From: Agromyces flavus
GTDB taxonomy: Bacteria > Actinomycetota > Actinomycetes > Actinomycetales > Microbacteriaceae
Direction of reading: 5' to 3'
NCBI RefSeq assembly: GCF_900104685.1
Contig: NZ_LT629755.1
Span: 1,736,001-1,800,000, forward strand
DNA: 64,000 nt
Shown: in pieces, positions 8,676-20,711 of the stretch
Position numbering within the stretch: the first letter of the stretch is position 1
Layout: every line of letters starts with the position of its first letter
Notes under the pieces: model-generated
What the model was told of the DNA's origin: nothing
The model's input: only the letters and a program-made list of their open reading frames with translations
The model's database searches: none
Made by a program: the position numbers and the translations under genes

Positions 8676-9431
8676 TCAGGCCACGAGCTGCAGCTCGTGA
8701 TGCGCCGCACCCGGCTGGGCCGACTCGAGGGGGATGCCTCGCCCGCGGGCCCAGGCGAGCAGGTCGGCGACGTCGGTGGGATCGGCGCGGTCCTCGAGCA
8801 GGGCGCGGGCGAACAGGCCCTTCGCGCGCTTGTTGAAGTGGTTCAGCGCTCGCCGTCGTCCGCGTTCGTCGACGGAGACGACGCGGACGAACACGGAGTC
8901 GGGGCGCTGCGGCGCCGGACCGAGCTCCGCGTACCCCTCAGACCGCAGGTCGACCACGAGTCCGTCGACCGCCTCGAGCTCGGCGCCGATCGGCTCCCGC
9001 CAGTGCGACCTGAGGCGGAGTCCGGGCAGCCGGGAGTCATGCGACAGCCGGTATGCGGGGATGTGATCTGCGGCGCCGACCAGGCCGAACAGCGCGGAGT
9101 GCACGACGACGCGCTCGCCGGCATGCGCACGGGCCGCCGGATCCAGCGAGGCGGCGTCGAGCGCGTCGTAGAGCACGCCGGTGTAGCGGTCGATCGCGGG
9201 CATGGTCGGTGATTCGTCAAGTCGCCGGTTCCGCTCGACCTCCCCGGCCTGTCGCGGGCCCAGCTTGAGGGCGCGCATCATCGCGGCATCATCGGCTGCG
9301 AGCCGTATGGTGGCCTCGAGCACGGTCGAACGCGCCGCGTGCAGGCCCGAGAACGACAGGTTTCCGAGCTCGAGCGGTGAGCCGTCCCCTCCGTCGCGCT
9401 TGGTCTCGGAGGGCGGCAGCAGGAGCAGCAC
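8676..9431 (-). CDS. yaaA: YaaA family peroxide-stress protein
   Basis: 251 residues beginning (M)LLLLPPSETKR, the YaaA/DUF328 signature, with later blocks YTGVLYDALDA, VVHSALFGLVGAADHIPAYRLS and LNHFNKRAKGLFARAL. The E. coli homologue limits intracellular iron and damage under hydrogen peroxide. The start is a GTG. It converges on tag, and its last codons contain an 18-bp palindrome (8682-8699). Confidence 0.9.
   Translation of the reverse strand: MLLLLPPSETKRDGGDGSPLELGNLSFSGLHAARSTVLEATIRLAADDAAMMRALKLGPRQAGEVERNRRLDESPTMPAIDRYTGVLYDALDAASLDPAARAHAGERVVVHSALFGLVGAADHIPAYRLSHDSRLPGLRLRSHWREPIGAELEAVDGLVVDLRSEGYAELGPAPQRPDSVFVRVVSVDERGRRRALNHFNKRAKGLFARALLEDRADPTDVADLLAWARGRGIPLESAQPGAAHHELQLVA
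8682..8699. terminator. Perfect 18-bp palindrome in the yaaA 3' end
   Basis: CACGAGCTG followed directly by its complement, just inside the yaaA stop and 24 bases after the converging tag stop. It could end tag transcription while also encoding the last YaaA residues. No U-tract, so the call is tentative. Confidence 0.4.
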
Positions 9432-9447
9432 CGAGGGTCGTGCCTTC

Positions 9448-10020
9448 CTATGCGGCGATGAAGGCGAGCGCGGCCTCGACGTTCACGCCGAGTGGCTGCG
9501 CGCTGTCGATGGTGACGCGCGGCAGCGCCGAGGACGGCCCGGTCCACGGTGCATAGCCCTCAAGGCTCTGCTCGACGGCCCGCCACGTGGTCTCATCGAG
9601 GTGCGGCAGGCGGCGCTCCCGCTTCTCCAGCCGCTCGCGGTGCACGCGCGGATCGGAGCAGACGACCTCGATGACGCGGAGCCGCACGTCGTTGCGCGCG
9701 GCGAGGTCGCGCCACTGGAGCCTGGCCGACTCCGCGGCGTTCACCGCATCGACGATCACCGTGCGTCCAGAGGCGAGCTCCTTCTCGGCGATCTGCTCCG
9801 CCACCAGGTACGCGGCGAGACCGGTCGGCTGGTCGGCCTCGATCCCGGCGCGCAGGATCGAGGACTCGATCGGATCGACCGACACGACCGTGGCGCCGAG
9901 CCGGGCGCCGACGATCTCGCCGATCGTCGACTTGCCCGCGCCCGGCAGCCCGGCCATGACGATGAGCTGGGTGACGCTGAGGTCACCGAACTGGCGGTCG
10001 AACGGCTGCTCCCCCTGCAT
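9448..10020 (-). CDS. Small P-loop ATPase/kinase
   Basis: 190 residues from the ATG at 10020. A Walker A motif (GLPGAGKST, residues 24-32) is followed by VSVDPIE and VIVDAVNAAESARLQWRDLA, the layout of zeta-toxin/polynucleotide-kinase-like small kinases. An Arg-rich lid (RVHRERLEKRERR) follows. The phosphate acceptor is not identifiable. It sits between atpC and yaaA, 10 bases after atpC in the same direction, so it may receive some ATP synthase operon transcription. Confidence 0.8.
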   Translation of the reverse strand: MQGEQPFDRQFGDLSVTQLIVMAGLPGAGKSTIGEIVGARLGATVVSVDPIESSILRAGIEADQPTGLAAYLVAEQIAEKELASGRTVIVDAVNAAESARLQWRDLAARNDVRLRVIEVVCSDPRVHRERLEKRERRLPHLDETTWRAVEQSLEGYAPWTGPSSALPRVTIDSAQPLGVNVEAALAFIAA

Positions 10021-10030
10021 CCGCGTCCTC

Positions 10031-10291
10031 TCAGGCGAGCGCGGCTCGCGAAGCCACGACCTGGACGGCGTCGGACTGCACCGAGAGGAACCCGTCCTCT
10101 GCGTCGGCGGTGATCTTCTCACCACCGGGGAGCGTGACGCGCACCTCGCCCCCGGCGAGGATCGCGAGCATCGGCTCGTGACCCGGCAGGATCCCGATCT
10201 CGCCTTCGACCGTGCGCGCCACCACCATGGCCGCCTCGCCCGACCAGACCTCCTGGTCGGCCGAGACGACGCTCACATTGAGGGCGGCCAT
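10031..10291 (-). CDS. atpC: ATP synthase F1 epsilon subunit
   Basis: 86 residues, short because it holds only the N-terminal beta-sandwich (LNVSVVSADQEVWSGEA, EGEIGILPGHEPMLAIL) and lacks the long C-terminal helical pair, as in many actinobacteria. It links the central stalk to the c-ring. The start at 10291 is 2 bases after the atpD stop. A small GCGAGC/GCTCGC hairpin lies in its last codons (10035-10049) and may help end the operon. Confidence 0.96.
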   Translation of the reverse strand: MAALNVSVVSADQEVWSGEAAMVVARTVEGEIGILPGHEPMLAILAGGEVRVTLPGGEKITADAEDGFLSVQSDAVQVVASRAALA

Positions 10292-10293
10292 GA

Positions 10294-12688
<2,395 letters not shown>

Positions 12689-12713
12689 GTTTCTCCTGTG
12701 TCCTGGGTTCCTG

Positions 12714-12767
12714 TCCCTGAGGCGCTCGGCCCGGCCGATCCGGCCGATTCCCCGAGCGCCTCAGGGA
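12714..12767 (-). promoter_or_regulatory. Large hairpin between atpA and atpG
   Basis: Perfect 16-bp arms (12714-12729 and 12752-12767, TCCCTGAGGCGCTCGG and its complement) enclose 22 bases that themselves contain a CGGCCG-ATC-CGGCCG stem. It lies inside the atp operon, 13 bases after the atpA stop. It could be an mRNA processing, stabilising or partial-termination element that tunes subunit ratios. No U-run follows it on the transcript. Confidence 0.75.
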
Positions 12768-12780
12768 ACGAAGGAATCGA

Positions 12781-14418
12781 CTAGCGACGGCCCTTGACGA
12801 TCTTCTCCTGCACGACCTCGTCCTCGCCGATCGCCTCGAACTGCTCCTTGCCCACCGAGGCGAGCGACTTGCCCTCACCGGTCTGGAACTCGAGCTTGAA
12901 CTTGTCGACCTCGGACTCGAGGGTCGCGACCGTCTCGTCCGAGAGGACGTTGGAGTCGCGCAGGTCGGTGAGCACGGTCGTGTTGCGGCCGAGGTAGTCG
13001 AGGAACTCGCGCTCGAAGCGCAGGATGTCCTCGACCGGCACCTCGTCGAGCTTGCCGTTGGTGCCCGCCCAGATCGAGACGACTTGCTCCTCGACGGGGT
13101 ACGGCGAGTACTGCGGCTGCTTGAGCAGCTCGGTCAGGCGCGCGCCGCGCTCGAGCTGACGGCGGCTCGCGGCGTCGAGGTCGGACGCGAACATCGCGAA
13201 GGCCTCGAGCGAGCGGTACTGGGCGAGCTCGAGCTTGAGCGTGCCCGACACCTTCTTGATCGACTTCACCTGCGCGTCACCGCCCACTCGGGAGACCGAG
13301 ATGCCGACGTCGACCGCGGGACGCTGGTTGGCGTTGAAGAGGTCGGACTGCAGGAAGATCTGGCCGTCGGTGATCGAGATCACGTTGGTCGGGATGTAGG
13401 CCGAGACGTCGTTCGCCTTGGTCTCGATGATCGGCAAGCCGGTCATCGAACCCGCGCCGAGCTCGTCGGAGAGCTTCGCGCAGCGCTCGAGCAGGCGCGA
13501 GTGCAGGTAGAACACGTCGCCGGGGTACGCCTCGCGGCCCGGCGGGCGGCGCAGCAGCAGCGAGACGGCGCGGTAGGCCTCGGCCTGCTTCGACAGGTCG
13601 TCGAAGATGATCAGGACGTGCTTGCCGGCGTACATCCACTGCTGGCCGATGGCCGAGCCGGTGTACGGGGCGAGGTACTTGAAGCCTGCGGGGTCGGAGG
13701 CGGGAGCCGCGACGATCGTCGTGTACTCCATCGCGCCGGCGTCCTCGAGCGCACCCTTCACCGAGGCGATGGTCGAGCCCTTCTGGCCGATCGCGACGTA
13801 GATGCAGCGGACCTGCTTGGTCGGGTCGCCCGACTCCCAGTTCGCCTTCTGGTTGATGATCGTGTCGATCGCGATGGCGGTCTTGCCGGTCTGGCGGTCG
13901 CCGATGATCAGCTGACGCTGGCCGCGGCCGACCGGGATCATCGCGTCGATCGCCTTGATGCCGGTCTGCAGCGGCTCGTGCACCGACTTGCGCTGCATGA
14001 CGCCGGGCGCCTGGAGCTCGAGGGCACGACGGCCCTCGGTCGCGATCTCGCCGAGGCCGTCGATCGGAGCGCCGAGCGGGTCGACGACGCGGCCGAGGTA
14101 GCCCTCGCCGACGGGCACCGAGAGGACCTCGCCCGTGCGGGTCACCTCCATGCCCTCCTCGATGCCGGTGAACTCGCCGAGCACGACGACACCGATCTCG
14201 TCCTCGTCGAGGTTCAGCGCGAGGCCGAGCGTACCGTCCGCGAAGCGGACGAGCTCGTTGGCCATGACCGAGGGCAGGCCCTCGACGTGCGCGATGCCGT
14301 CGGCGGCGTCGACGACGTAGCCGACCTCGGTCTTCTGGGCCGCGCCCGGCTCGTACGCCTGGGCGAACTCCGAGAGAGCCGAACGGATCTCGTCGGGGCT
14401 GATGGAGAGTTCTGCCAT
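12781..14418 (-). CDS. atpA: ATP synthase F1 alpha subunit
   Basis: 545 residues. It contains the nucleotide loop GDRQTGKT, the family block [13 protein letters not shown] and [10 protein letters not shown]. It forms the non-catalytic sites alternating with beta in F1. Of two neighbouring ATGs, the inner one at 14418 ([10 protein letters not shown]) is chosen because AAAGGA then lies 7 bases upstream; the outer ATG at 14424 would be only 2 bases from it. Confidence 0.97.
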   Translation of the reverse strand: MAELSISPDEIRSALSEFAQAYEPGAAQKTEVGYVVDAADGIAHVEGLPSVMANELVRFADGTLGLALNLDEDEIGVVVLGEFTGIEEGMEVTRTGEVLSVPVGEGYLGRVVDPLGAPIDGLGEIATEGRRALELQAPGVMQRKSVHEPLQTGIKAIDAMIPVGRGQRQLIIGDRQTGKTAIAIDTIINQKANWESGDPTKQVRCIYVAIGQKGSTIASVKGALEDAGAMEYTTIVAAPASDPAGFKYLAPYTGSAIGQQWMYAGKHVLIIFDDLSKQAEAYRAVSLLLRRPPGREAYPGDVFYLHSRLLERCAKLSDELGAGSMTGLPIIETKANDVSAYIPTNVISITDGQIFLQSDLFNANQRPAVDVGISVSRVGGDAQVKSIKKVSGTLKLELAQYRSLEAFAMFASDLDAASRRQLERGARLTELLKQPQYSPYPVEEQVVSIWAGTNGKLDEVPVEDILRFEREFLDYLGRNTTVLTDLRDSNVLSDETVATLESEVDKFKLEFQTGEGKSLASVGKEQFEAIGEDEVVQEKIVKGRR

Positions 14419-14478
14419 TGCCATTTCCTTTAGCTACTGGATGTCGTGGCGCGGGACGCCGGTCGTGGTCGGCCGGCG

Positions 14479-15267
14479 TCAGCCGGCGAGCTTCTGCCTC
14501 AGGTCGTTGAGGCGGCTGGCGACGCTGCCGTCGATGACGTCGTCGCCGATCTGCACCCGGACACCGCCGAGCACCGAGGGGTCGACGATGGCGTCGAACC
14601 GGACGCGCCGGCCGGCCTGGGCTCCGAGCGACTGCTCGAGGCGGGCGAACTGGGCGTCGGTGAGCGGCACCGCCGTGGTGACGGTCGCCACGTCGAAACC
14701 GCGCTGGTCGGCGACGACGGATGCCGCGCCGCGGAGCATCTCGCCGATGCGGCGGCCCCGGGGCGACTGCACGAGGTGGCGCACGACGAGCGTGGTCGCG
14801 GGCGACGCGACCGGCGCGAGCAGGCGCTCGACCAGCTTCACCTTGGCGTCGGTCGATCCGAGCTTCGAACCGAGCGCGAGCTCGAGCTCGGCGTCGGAGG
14901 CGACGGTCCGCTGGAACGCGTACAACTCGGCATCGACCTCGGCGTCGGCGGCATCGGCCGCGACGCGCAGGCCGAGCTCCTCGAGTCCGTCGAGGAAGTC
15001 GGCCGACGACGACCACCGCTGCGACGCCGCGCTCACGAGGAGCGTGACCGCCGCCGGGGCGATCCGTCCGCCGAACACGCGCTCGGCGAGCGCGCGCTTC
15101 TCAGCCGGTGCCACTTCGTTGTCGGTGAGCGCCGTGCGCAGCTGCGGCGTCGCGGCGACCACCCGGGTCGCGGCGAGGAGGTCGCCGGCCACCGGGAGCT
15201 CGGCCCGGCCGAGCTCCGCGAGTTCGGCTCGCGTGCCGGCCAGGGCCTCTCTCGTAGCGCTGCCCAT
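14479..15267 (-). CDS. atpH: ATP synthase F1 delta subunit
   Basis: 262 residues, longer than the ~180 of E. coli, with an N-terminal extension as in other actinobacteria. The C-terminal domain ends in VDPSVLGGVRVQIGDDVIDGS, the OSCP/delta signature. It joins the F1 head to the peripheral stalk b subunit, encoded 3 bases upstream. Confidence 0.95.
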   Translation of the reverse strand: MGSATREALAGTRAELAELGRAELPVAGDLLAATRVVAATPQLRTALTDNEVAPAEKRALAERVFGGRIAPAAVTLLVSAASQRWSSSADFLDGLEELGLRVAADAADAEVDAELYAFQRTVASDAELELALGSKLGSTDAKVKLVERLLAPVASPATTLVVRHLVQSPRGRRIGEMLRGAASVVADQRGFDVATVTTAVPLTDAQFARLEQSLGAQAGRRVRFDAIVDPSVLGGVRVQIGDDVIDGSVASRLNDLRQKLAG

Positions 15268-15270
15268 GGA

Positions 15271-15840
15271 CTACTTCTTCCCTCCTGCGGCGGCCTGCTC
15301 GGACGCCTCGAGGTCGGCGAGGAAGCGGTCGACGACGGCCTGGGCCTTGGCGTCCTCGGAGAGCGACTCGCCCACCACGCCCGACGCGAGGTCGATCGCG
15401 ATGGTGCCGACCTCGGAGCGCAGCGACACGAGCGCCGCCTGGCGCTCCGCCTCGATCTGCGCCTGGGCGCTCGCGGTCACCCGCGCGGCCTCGGTCGTCG
15501 CCTGGTCCTTGGCCTCGGCGACGATCCGCTTGCCGTCCTCGCGAGCGGTCTCGCGGATCCGGCCCGCCTCGGCACGCGCGTCGGCGAGCTGGGCCGTGTA
15601 CTCCTCGAGTGCGGCCTCGGCCTTGCGCTGGGCCTCGTCGGCCTTCGCGATGTTGCCCTCGATCGCCTCGGCACGCTCGTCGAGCAGCTTCTGCATGCGC
15701 GGAAGCACGTACCGCCAGAAGAAGACGAGGATGATGACGAAGCAGACCGCCGACCAGACGATGTCGTAGGTCGCCGGGAGGACCGGGTTCGGAGTCGCCT
15801 CGTGACCCTCCTCAGCAGCCCTGAGTACTGCGTGAAGCAC
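15271..15840 (-). CDS. atpF: ATP synthase Fo b subunit
   Basis: 189 residues. One membrane helix (YDIVWSAVCFVIILVFFWRYV, residues ~25-45) is followed by a long charged coiled coil (LDERAEAIEGNIAKADEAQR and on), the peripheral stalk. The start is a GTG with GGAGG 7 bases upstream. Confidence 0.96.
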   Translation of the reverse strand: MLHAVLRAAEEGHEATPNPVLPATYDIVWSAVCFVIILVFFWRYVLPRMQKLLDERAEAIEGNIAKADEAQRKAEAALEEYTAQLADARAEAGRIRETAREDGKRIVAEAKDQATTEAARVTASAQAQIEAERQAALVSLRSEVGTIAIDLASGVVGESLSEDAKAQAVVDRFLADLEASEQAAAGGKK

Positions 15841-15868
15841 AGTTGCCTCCTTGGTGGCCGCGGAGCGA

Positions 15869-16964
<1,096 letters not shown>

Positions 16965-17072
16965 CGCTATCTCCTGTTTCGGGGCGTGGAGCGGGGCTCT
17001 CGCGACGACGAACATCGGAACACGGCCCGGCACCCATGCGCGAGCAGGGCGGAGCCGTGGGGGATCGCCCCT

Positions 17073-17102
17073 ACTCTAGCAACAACTCGGGCCCCCGACG
17101 AA
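17073..17102 (-). promoter_or_regulatory. Putative atp operon promoter
   Basis: Reverse strand: TTCGTC (17102-17097), 18 bases, TAGAGT (17078-17073), with TGC before the -10 (extended -10). It lies in the 226-bp gap upstream of atpB and predicts a leader of roughly 100 bases. The same TTCG(G/T)C-18-TAGA(C/G)T layout is seen upstream of lysA. Confidence 0.5.
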
Positions 17103-17190
17103 TCGCTACGGCGTGTAGAAGTGCGTCGCGACCGGGCCGCATGCCGATCGGCGCATGACACGGCCGATCGATGCCCGCGGCGTCAAGCGT

Positions 17191-17670
17191 TCAGTCGTCG
17201 GACGGTGCCGGCGGGAGCTGCGTGTCGCTCGCGTACGGCAGCCGCGCGCGCGCCACGACGAGCACGTCGACGACGAGCGATCCGATGACGCCGGCGACGA
17301 TCGAGAGGAAGAGCACCACCGGGTCGAGCCAGTCCGCGCCGCGCAGCAGCACCACCAGGATGATGAAGACGATGAACTTCAGCAGCCAGCCTCCGAGCAC
17401 GATGCCGAAGAACGCGCCGACGAAGAGATCGGAACCGGCGAACCGGTTCGCGAGGAGGATGCTGCCGGCGGTGATGCCCATGAACACCACGGCCATGAGC
17501 GTGCCGAGGAGCGCGCTGACGAGTCCCTCGACGCCCGCGACCGCGAATCCGACCACACCGCCGATGACGGCGATCACGGCCGCGAGGACGCCGCCCCACA
17601 GGAGGGCGCGTCGCAGCACGGGGTTCGAGGTGGGCGTGCGGTCGGCGCGGTCGCGCGGCGCGGTGCTCAT
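17191..17670 (-). CDS. AtpI-like four-helix membrane protein
   Basis: 159 residues with a charged N-terminus and four hydrophobic segments (about residues 20-42, 47-72, 80-105 and 112-138). Position just upstream of atpB and the helix pattern match the small AtpI-type protein that precedes actinobacterial atp operons and is thought to assist c-ring assembly or Mg uptake. Sequence identity to AtpI is weak by eye. The start overlaps the wecA stop by 4 bases. Confidence 0.7.
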   Translation of the reverse strand: MSTAPRDRADRTPTSNPVLRRALLWGGVLAAVIAVIGGVVGFAVAGVEGLVSALLGTLMAVVFMGITAGSILLANRFAGSDLFVGAFFGIVLGGWLLKFIVFIILVVLLRGADWLDPVVLFLSIVAGVIGSLVVDVLVVARARLPYASDTQLPPAPSDD

Positions 17671-18944
17671 CGGGCTCCTGAGGGGTGCTCGTCCGGCGCG
17701 GCCGAACGTTCGGGGTGGGTGAGGGGTCGTGCGCCAGAGAGCTCGTCGAGTCCGGGCTCGAACGGCGCGGTGGCGGATTCCGCCTCGGCCGCCACGGTCT
17801 GACGCTTGCGTCGCCCGAGCGGGGCGAGGGTCAGCGCGGCGAGGACCACGAATCCGACGCCGATGAAGAGGAACGCCCAGCTCGAGTCGATGCCGAAGTA
17901 CACCGGGAACACGAACGCGAGGAGGCATCCGAACGAGGCGACCGCGGTCCAGCCGTAGAAGATGAGCACGGCGTGCAGGTGCGAGTGGCCCATGTCGAGC
18001 AGGCGGTGGTGCAGGTGCTTCCGGTCGGCCGCGAACGGCGACTTGCCGGCGCGGAGTCGCCGGATGACGGCGAGGCCGAAGTCGAGCAGCGGGATCACGA
18101 GCACCGCGAACGGGATGATGATCGGGATGAAGGCCGGGAACAGCTCGTCGGTGCCGAGCAGCGACGGGTCGACCTGACCGGTCACCGCGATCGCCGACGT
18201 GGCCATGAGCAGCCCGACGAGCAGGGCCCCGGCGTCGCCCATGAACAGCTTGGCCGGGTGCCAGTTCAGCGGCAGGAACCCGAGGCAGGCTCCGACCACC
18301 AGCACCGCGAGCAGTGACGCGAGGTTGAAGTAGTTGGTCGGCGAGGTCTGCTGCACGAGCAGGTAGGAGTACAGGTAGAACACGCCGCTCGAGATGAGCG
18401 CGACGCCCGCCACGAGCCCGTCGAGTCCGTCGATGAAGTTGATCGCGTTCATCACGAGCACGATCGTGAACACCGTGATGGTCGCGCTCATCCACGACGA
18501 CCCGACCGTGATCCCGCCGTCGGGACCGCCGATCGGCAGCGACACGATCGACACGCCCTGCCATGCGATGAGTCCGGCGGCGATGAACTGGCCGGCGAGC
18601 TTCGTGACCCAGTCGAGGTCCCAGATGTCGTCGGCGACGCCCATCGCCACGATGAGGGCGGCGGCGAGCAGGATGGCGGGGACCTGCCAGCGGTCCTGGA
18701 AGATGATCGACACGTTCGCGAACCGCTCGATCCCGAGCGTGGAGACCCACGCGGCGGCGCCGAACGCGACCAGGATCCCGACGAACATGGCGATGCCGCC
18801 GAGCCGCGGCGTCGGACGCGTGTGGACGTCGCGCTCGCGGATCTTGGGGTAGAGCCGGTACTTCAGGCTCAGCTTCCACACGACCAGCGAGCCGCCGAAC
18901 GTCACGACCGCGGCGACGAGCGCGAGGACGACGAACAGGGTCAT
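17667..18944 (-). CDS. wecA: Polyprenyl-phosphate N-acetylhexosamine-1-phosphate transferase (WecA/Rfe family)
   Basis: 425 residues with about eleven membrane helices. Cytoplasmic-loop motifs of the MraY/WecA superfamily are present: RPTPRLGG, GVADDIWDLDW, NAINFIDGLDGL and HLHHRLLDMGHSH. It transfers GlcNAc-1-phosphate from UDP-GlcNAc to decaprenyl/undecaprenyl phosphate, starting cell-wall linker or polysaccharide synthesis. The C-terminal ~45 residues are hydrophilic. It overlaps tsaC and the atpI-like gene by 4 bases on each side. Confidence 0.92.
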   Translation of the reverse strand: MTLFVVLALVAAVVTFGGSLVVWKLSLKYRLYPKIRERDVHTRPTPRLGGIAMFVGILVAFGAAAWVSTLGIERFANVSIIFQDRWQVPAILLAAALIVAMGVADDIWDLDWVTKLAGQFIAAGLIAWQGVSIVSLPIGGPDGGITVGSSWMSATITVFTIVLVMNAINFIDGLDGLVAGVALISSGVFYLYSYLLVQQTSPTNYFNLASLLAVLVVGACLGFLPLNWHPAKLFMGDAGALLVGLLMATSAIAVTGQVDPSLLGTDELFPAFIPIIIPFAVLVIPLLDFGLAVIRRLRAGKSPFAADRKHLHHRLLDMGHSHLHAVLIFYGWTAVASFGCLLAFVFPVYFGIDSSWAFLFIGVGFVVLAALTLAPLGRRKRQTVAAEAESATAPFEPGLDELSGARPLTHPERSAAPDEHPSGAR

Positions 18945-19813
18945 GAGGCGGCGGCGTCCCTCCGGTCGGCACGCACGTCGGCGGAACCCGCCTCGTCGGT
19001 GGCATCGGTCGCGTCGGCGGCATCGTCAGCGCCCGTCTCGGCGGCGGCGGCCTCTGCTGCGGCCGCCGAGGGCTCGGCGCCCGCCTCCCCGTCGACGTCG
19101 GCGCCCGCCGGCGCGGCGGCCGGCGCGAGCAGGTCCTCGCCCACGACCTCGGCGATGCGCTCGCGCGAGATGACGCCCGCGCGGACGATCCGCAGCAGGC
19201 CCGTGCCGTCGGCCTCGACGCCCGTGGCATCCACGATCGTCGACGACGTGTCGCCGGGGCGCTCGCCGATCGCCTGGTACGCCCGACCCGCCTCGCCGCC
19301 GTCGAGGTAGACCGCCACGAGGTCGCCCAGCATGTCCGCGGCGTCCTGCGCCGAGGTCGCGGACGGCCGCCCCGAGAGGTTCGCCGACGACACCGCGAGC
19401 GGTCCGGTCTCGGACAGCAGCTCGAGCGCGATGCGGTGATCGGGCATGCGCAGCGCCACCGTGCCGCGGGTCTCGCCGAGATCCCACTGCAGCGAGGGCT
19501 GGGCACGGAGGATCACGGTGAGGCCGCCGGGCCAGAACTCGGCGACGAGCGACCGGACGGCCTCGGGGACCTCGACCGCGAGCGCGTCGAGCGTGGGGAT
19601 GCCCGGCACGAGCACGGGCGGCGGCGACGTGCGCTCGCGGCCCTTCGCATCGAGGAGTCGCTGCACGGCCGCGGGGCTGAACGCGTCGGCCGCGAGGCCG
19701 TACACCGTGTCGGTGGGGATGACGACGAGCTCGCCGCTGCCGATGGCGCGACGAGCCAGGCGCATGCCGGCGAGGAGCTCGGACTCGACCGAGCAGTCGT
19801 GGATGACAGTCAT
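18941..19813 (-). CDS. tsaC: L-threonylcarbamoyladenylate synthase (Sua5/YrdC family)
   Basis: 290 residues. The YrdC domain (residues ~10-215) shows ELVVIPTDTVYGLAADAF, FWPGGLTVIL, VALRMPDH and PLAVSSANLSGRPS. It makes the threonylcarbamoyl-AMP used for the t6A modification of tRNA. The last ~65 residues are an Ala/Asp/Glu-rich low-complexity tail, not a Sua5 domain. A TAGAAT box (19828-19823) lies 9 bases before the ATG, so the message is nearly leaderless and this gene may start the tsaC-wecA-atpI operon. Confidence 0.93.
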   Translation of the reverse strand: MTVIHDCSVESELLAGMRLARRAIGSGELVVIPTDTVYGLAADAFSPAAVQRLLDAKGRERTSPPPVLVPGIPTLDALAVEVPEAVRSLVAEFWPGGLTVILRAQPSLQWDLGETRGTVALRMPDHRIALELLSETGPLAVSSANLSGRPSATSAQDAADMLGDLVAVYLDGGEAGRAYQAIGERPGDTSSTIVDATGVEADGTGLLRIVRAGVISRERIAEVVGEDLLAPAAAPAGADVDGEAGAEPSAAAAEAAAAETGADDAADATDATDEAGSADVRADRRDAAAS

Positions 19814-19854
19814 GACCGACTGATTCTAGACGTGGAGCGGGTGCGAGGGCTGGG

Positions 19855-19900
19855 CATGACGGATGTCGCTGGGCGCGTCGGCCCCGCGACATCCGTCATG
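19855..19900. terminator. 15-bp perfect hairpin after the ABC exporter genes
   Basis: CATGACGGATGTCGC (19855-19869) pairs perfectly with 19886-19900 around a 16-base loop. It lies 13 bases past the ABC permease stop and upstream of tsaC, so it should end the exporter transcript. The stem holds the GGATGTCGC core seen in other hairpins of this window. Confidence 0.75.
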
Positions 19901-19913
19901 GACCGGCGACGCG

Positions 19914-20711
19914 TCAGCGACGGCCCGCCTTGCGGCGGAAGAGCCACGCACCCCAGACGGCGGCCACGACCACGAAGAGCACGCACCAGCCGACCGCCCA
20001 CCAGGCCGCGTCGCCCATGGGCGTGCCCATGAGCAGGCTCCGGATGGCCTCGATGACCGGCGTGATCGGCTGGTGCTCGGCGAAGGCGGCCAGCCAGTCG
20101 GGCAGCGTCTCGACCGGCACGAACGCACTCGACAGGTACGGCAGGAAGAGGAGGATGAAGCCGTACGCGTTCGCCGCCTCGGGGCTCGACGCCGCGAGTC
20201 CGATGGCCGCGAAGAGCGAGGTGATCGCGAGGATGTACAGCGCGATGAGCCCGATCGCCGCGAGCCACTCGACCGGCCCGGCCGTCGGCCGGAACCCGAC
20301 GAGCAGCGCGACGACGATGACGACGCCGGTGGCGAACAGGTTGCGGAGCACGCTCGCCACCACGTGGCCGGTGAGCACCGCGCCGGCACGGAGCGGCATC
20401 GTGCGGAACCGGTCGATGATGCCGGTCGCCATGTCGCGGGCGACGTACAGCGCGGTCGAGCTCGCGCCGAACCCGGCGCACAGCAGGATGATGCCGGGCA
20501 CGACGTAGTCGACGTACCCGCCCGACGGGTCGAGCGCGCCGCCGAACACGTACGTGAACAGCAGCATGAGCATCGTCGGCAGGATCACCGCCATCAGCAG
20601 CGCCTCGGTGTCCCGGAGGGTGTGCGTGAGGCTGCGTCGGATGAAGACCGCCTCGGCCGCGAGCCCGCGCGGTCGCGTGCGCAGGGGCGCCTGCTGGGCC
20701 AGCGCGGTCAT
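19914..20711 (-). CDS. ABC-2 type exporter permease (DrrB-like)
   Basis: 265 residues with six hydrophobic segments. The N-terminal RRSLTHTLRDTEALLMAVIL, the central GIIDRFRTMPLRAGAVLTGH motif and SSAFVPVETLPDWL are typical of daunorubicin-resistance-type permeases. It forms the membrane channel for the ATPase encoded just upstream (4-base overlap). Substrate unknown; a lipophilic drug or antibiotic is plausible given the TetR neighbour. Confidence 0.88.
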   Translation of the reverse strand: MTALAQQAPLRTRPRGLAAEAVFIRRSLTHTLRDTEALLMAVILPTMLMLLFTYVFGGALDPSGGYVDYVVPGIILLCAGFGASSTALYVARDMATGIIDRFRTMPLRAGAVLTGHVVASVLRNLFATGVVIVVALLVGFRPTAGPVEWLAAIGLIALYILAITSLFAAIGLAASSPEAANAYGFILLFLPYLSSAFVPVETLPDWLAAFAEHQPITPVIEAIRSLLMGTPMGDAAWWAVGWCVLFVVVAAVWGAWLFRRKAGRR

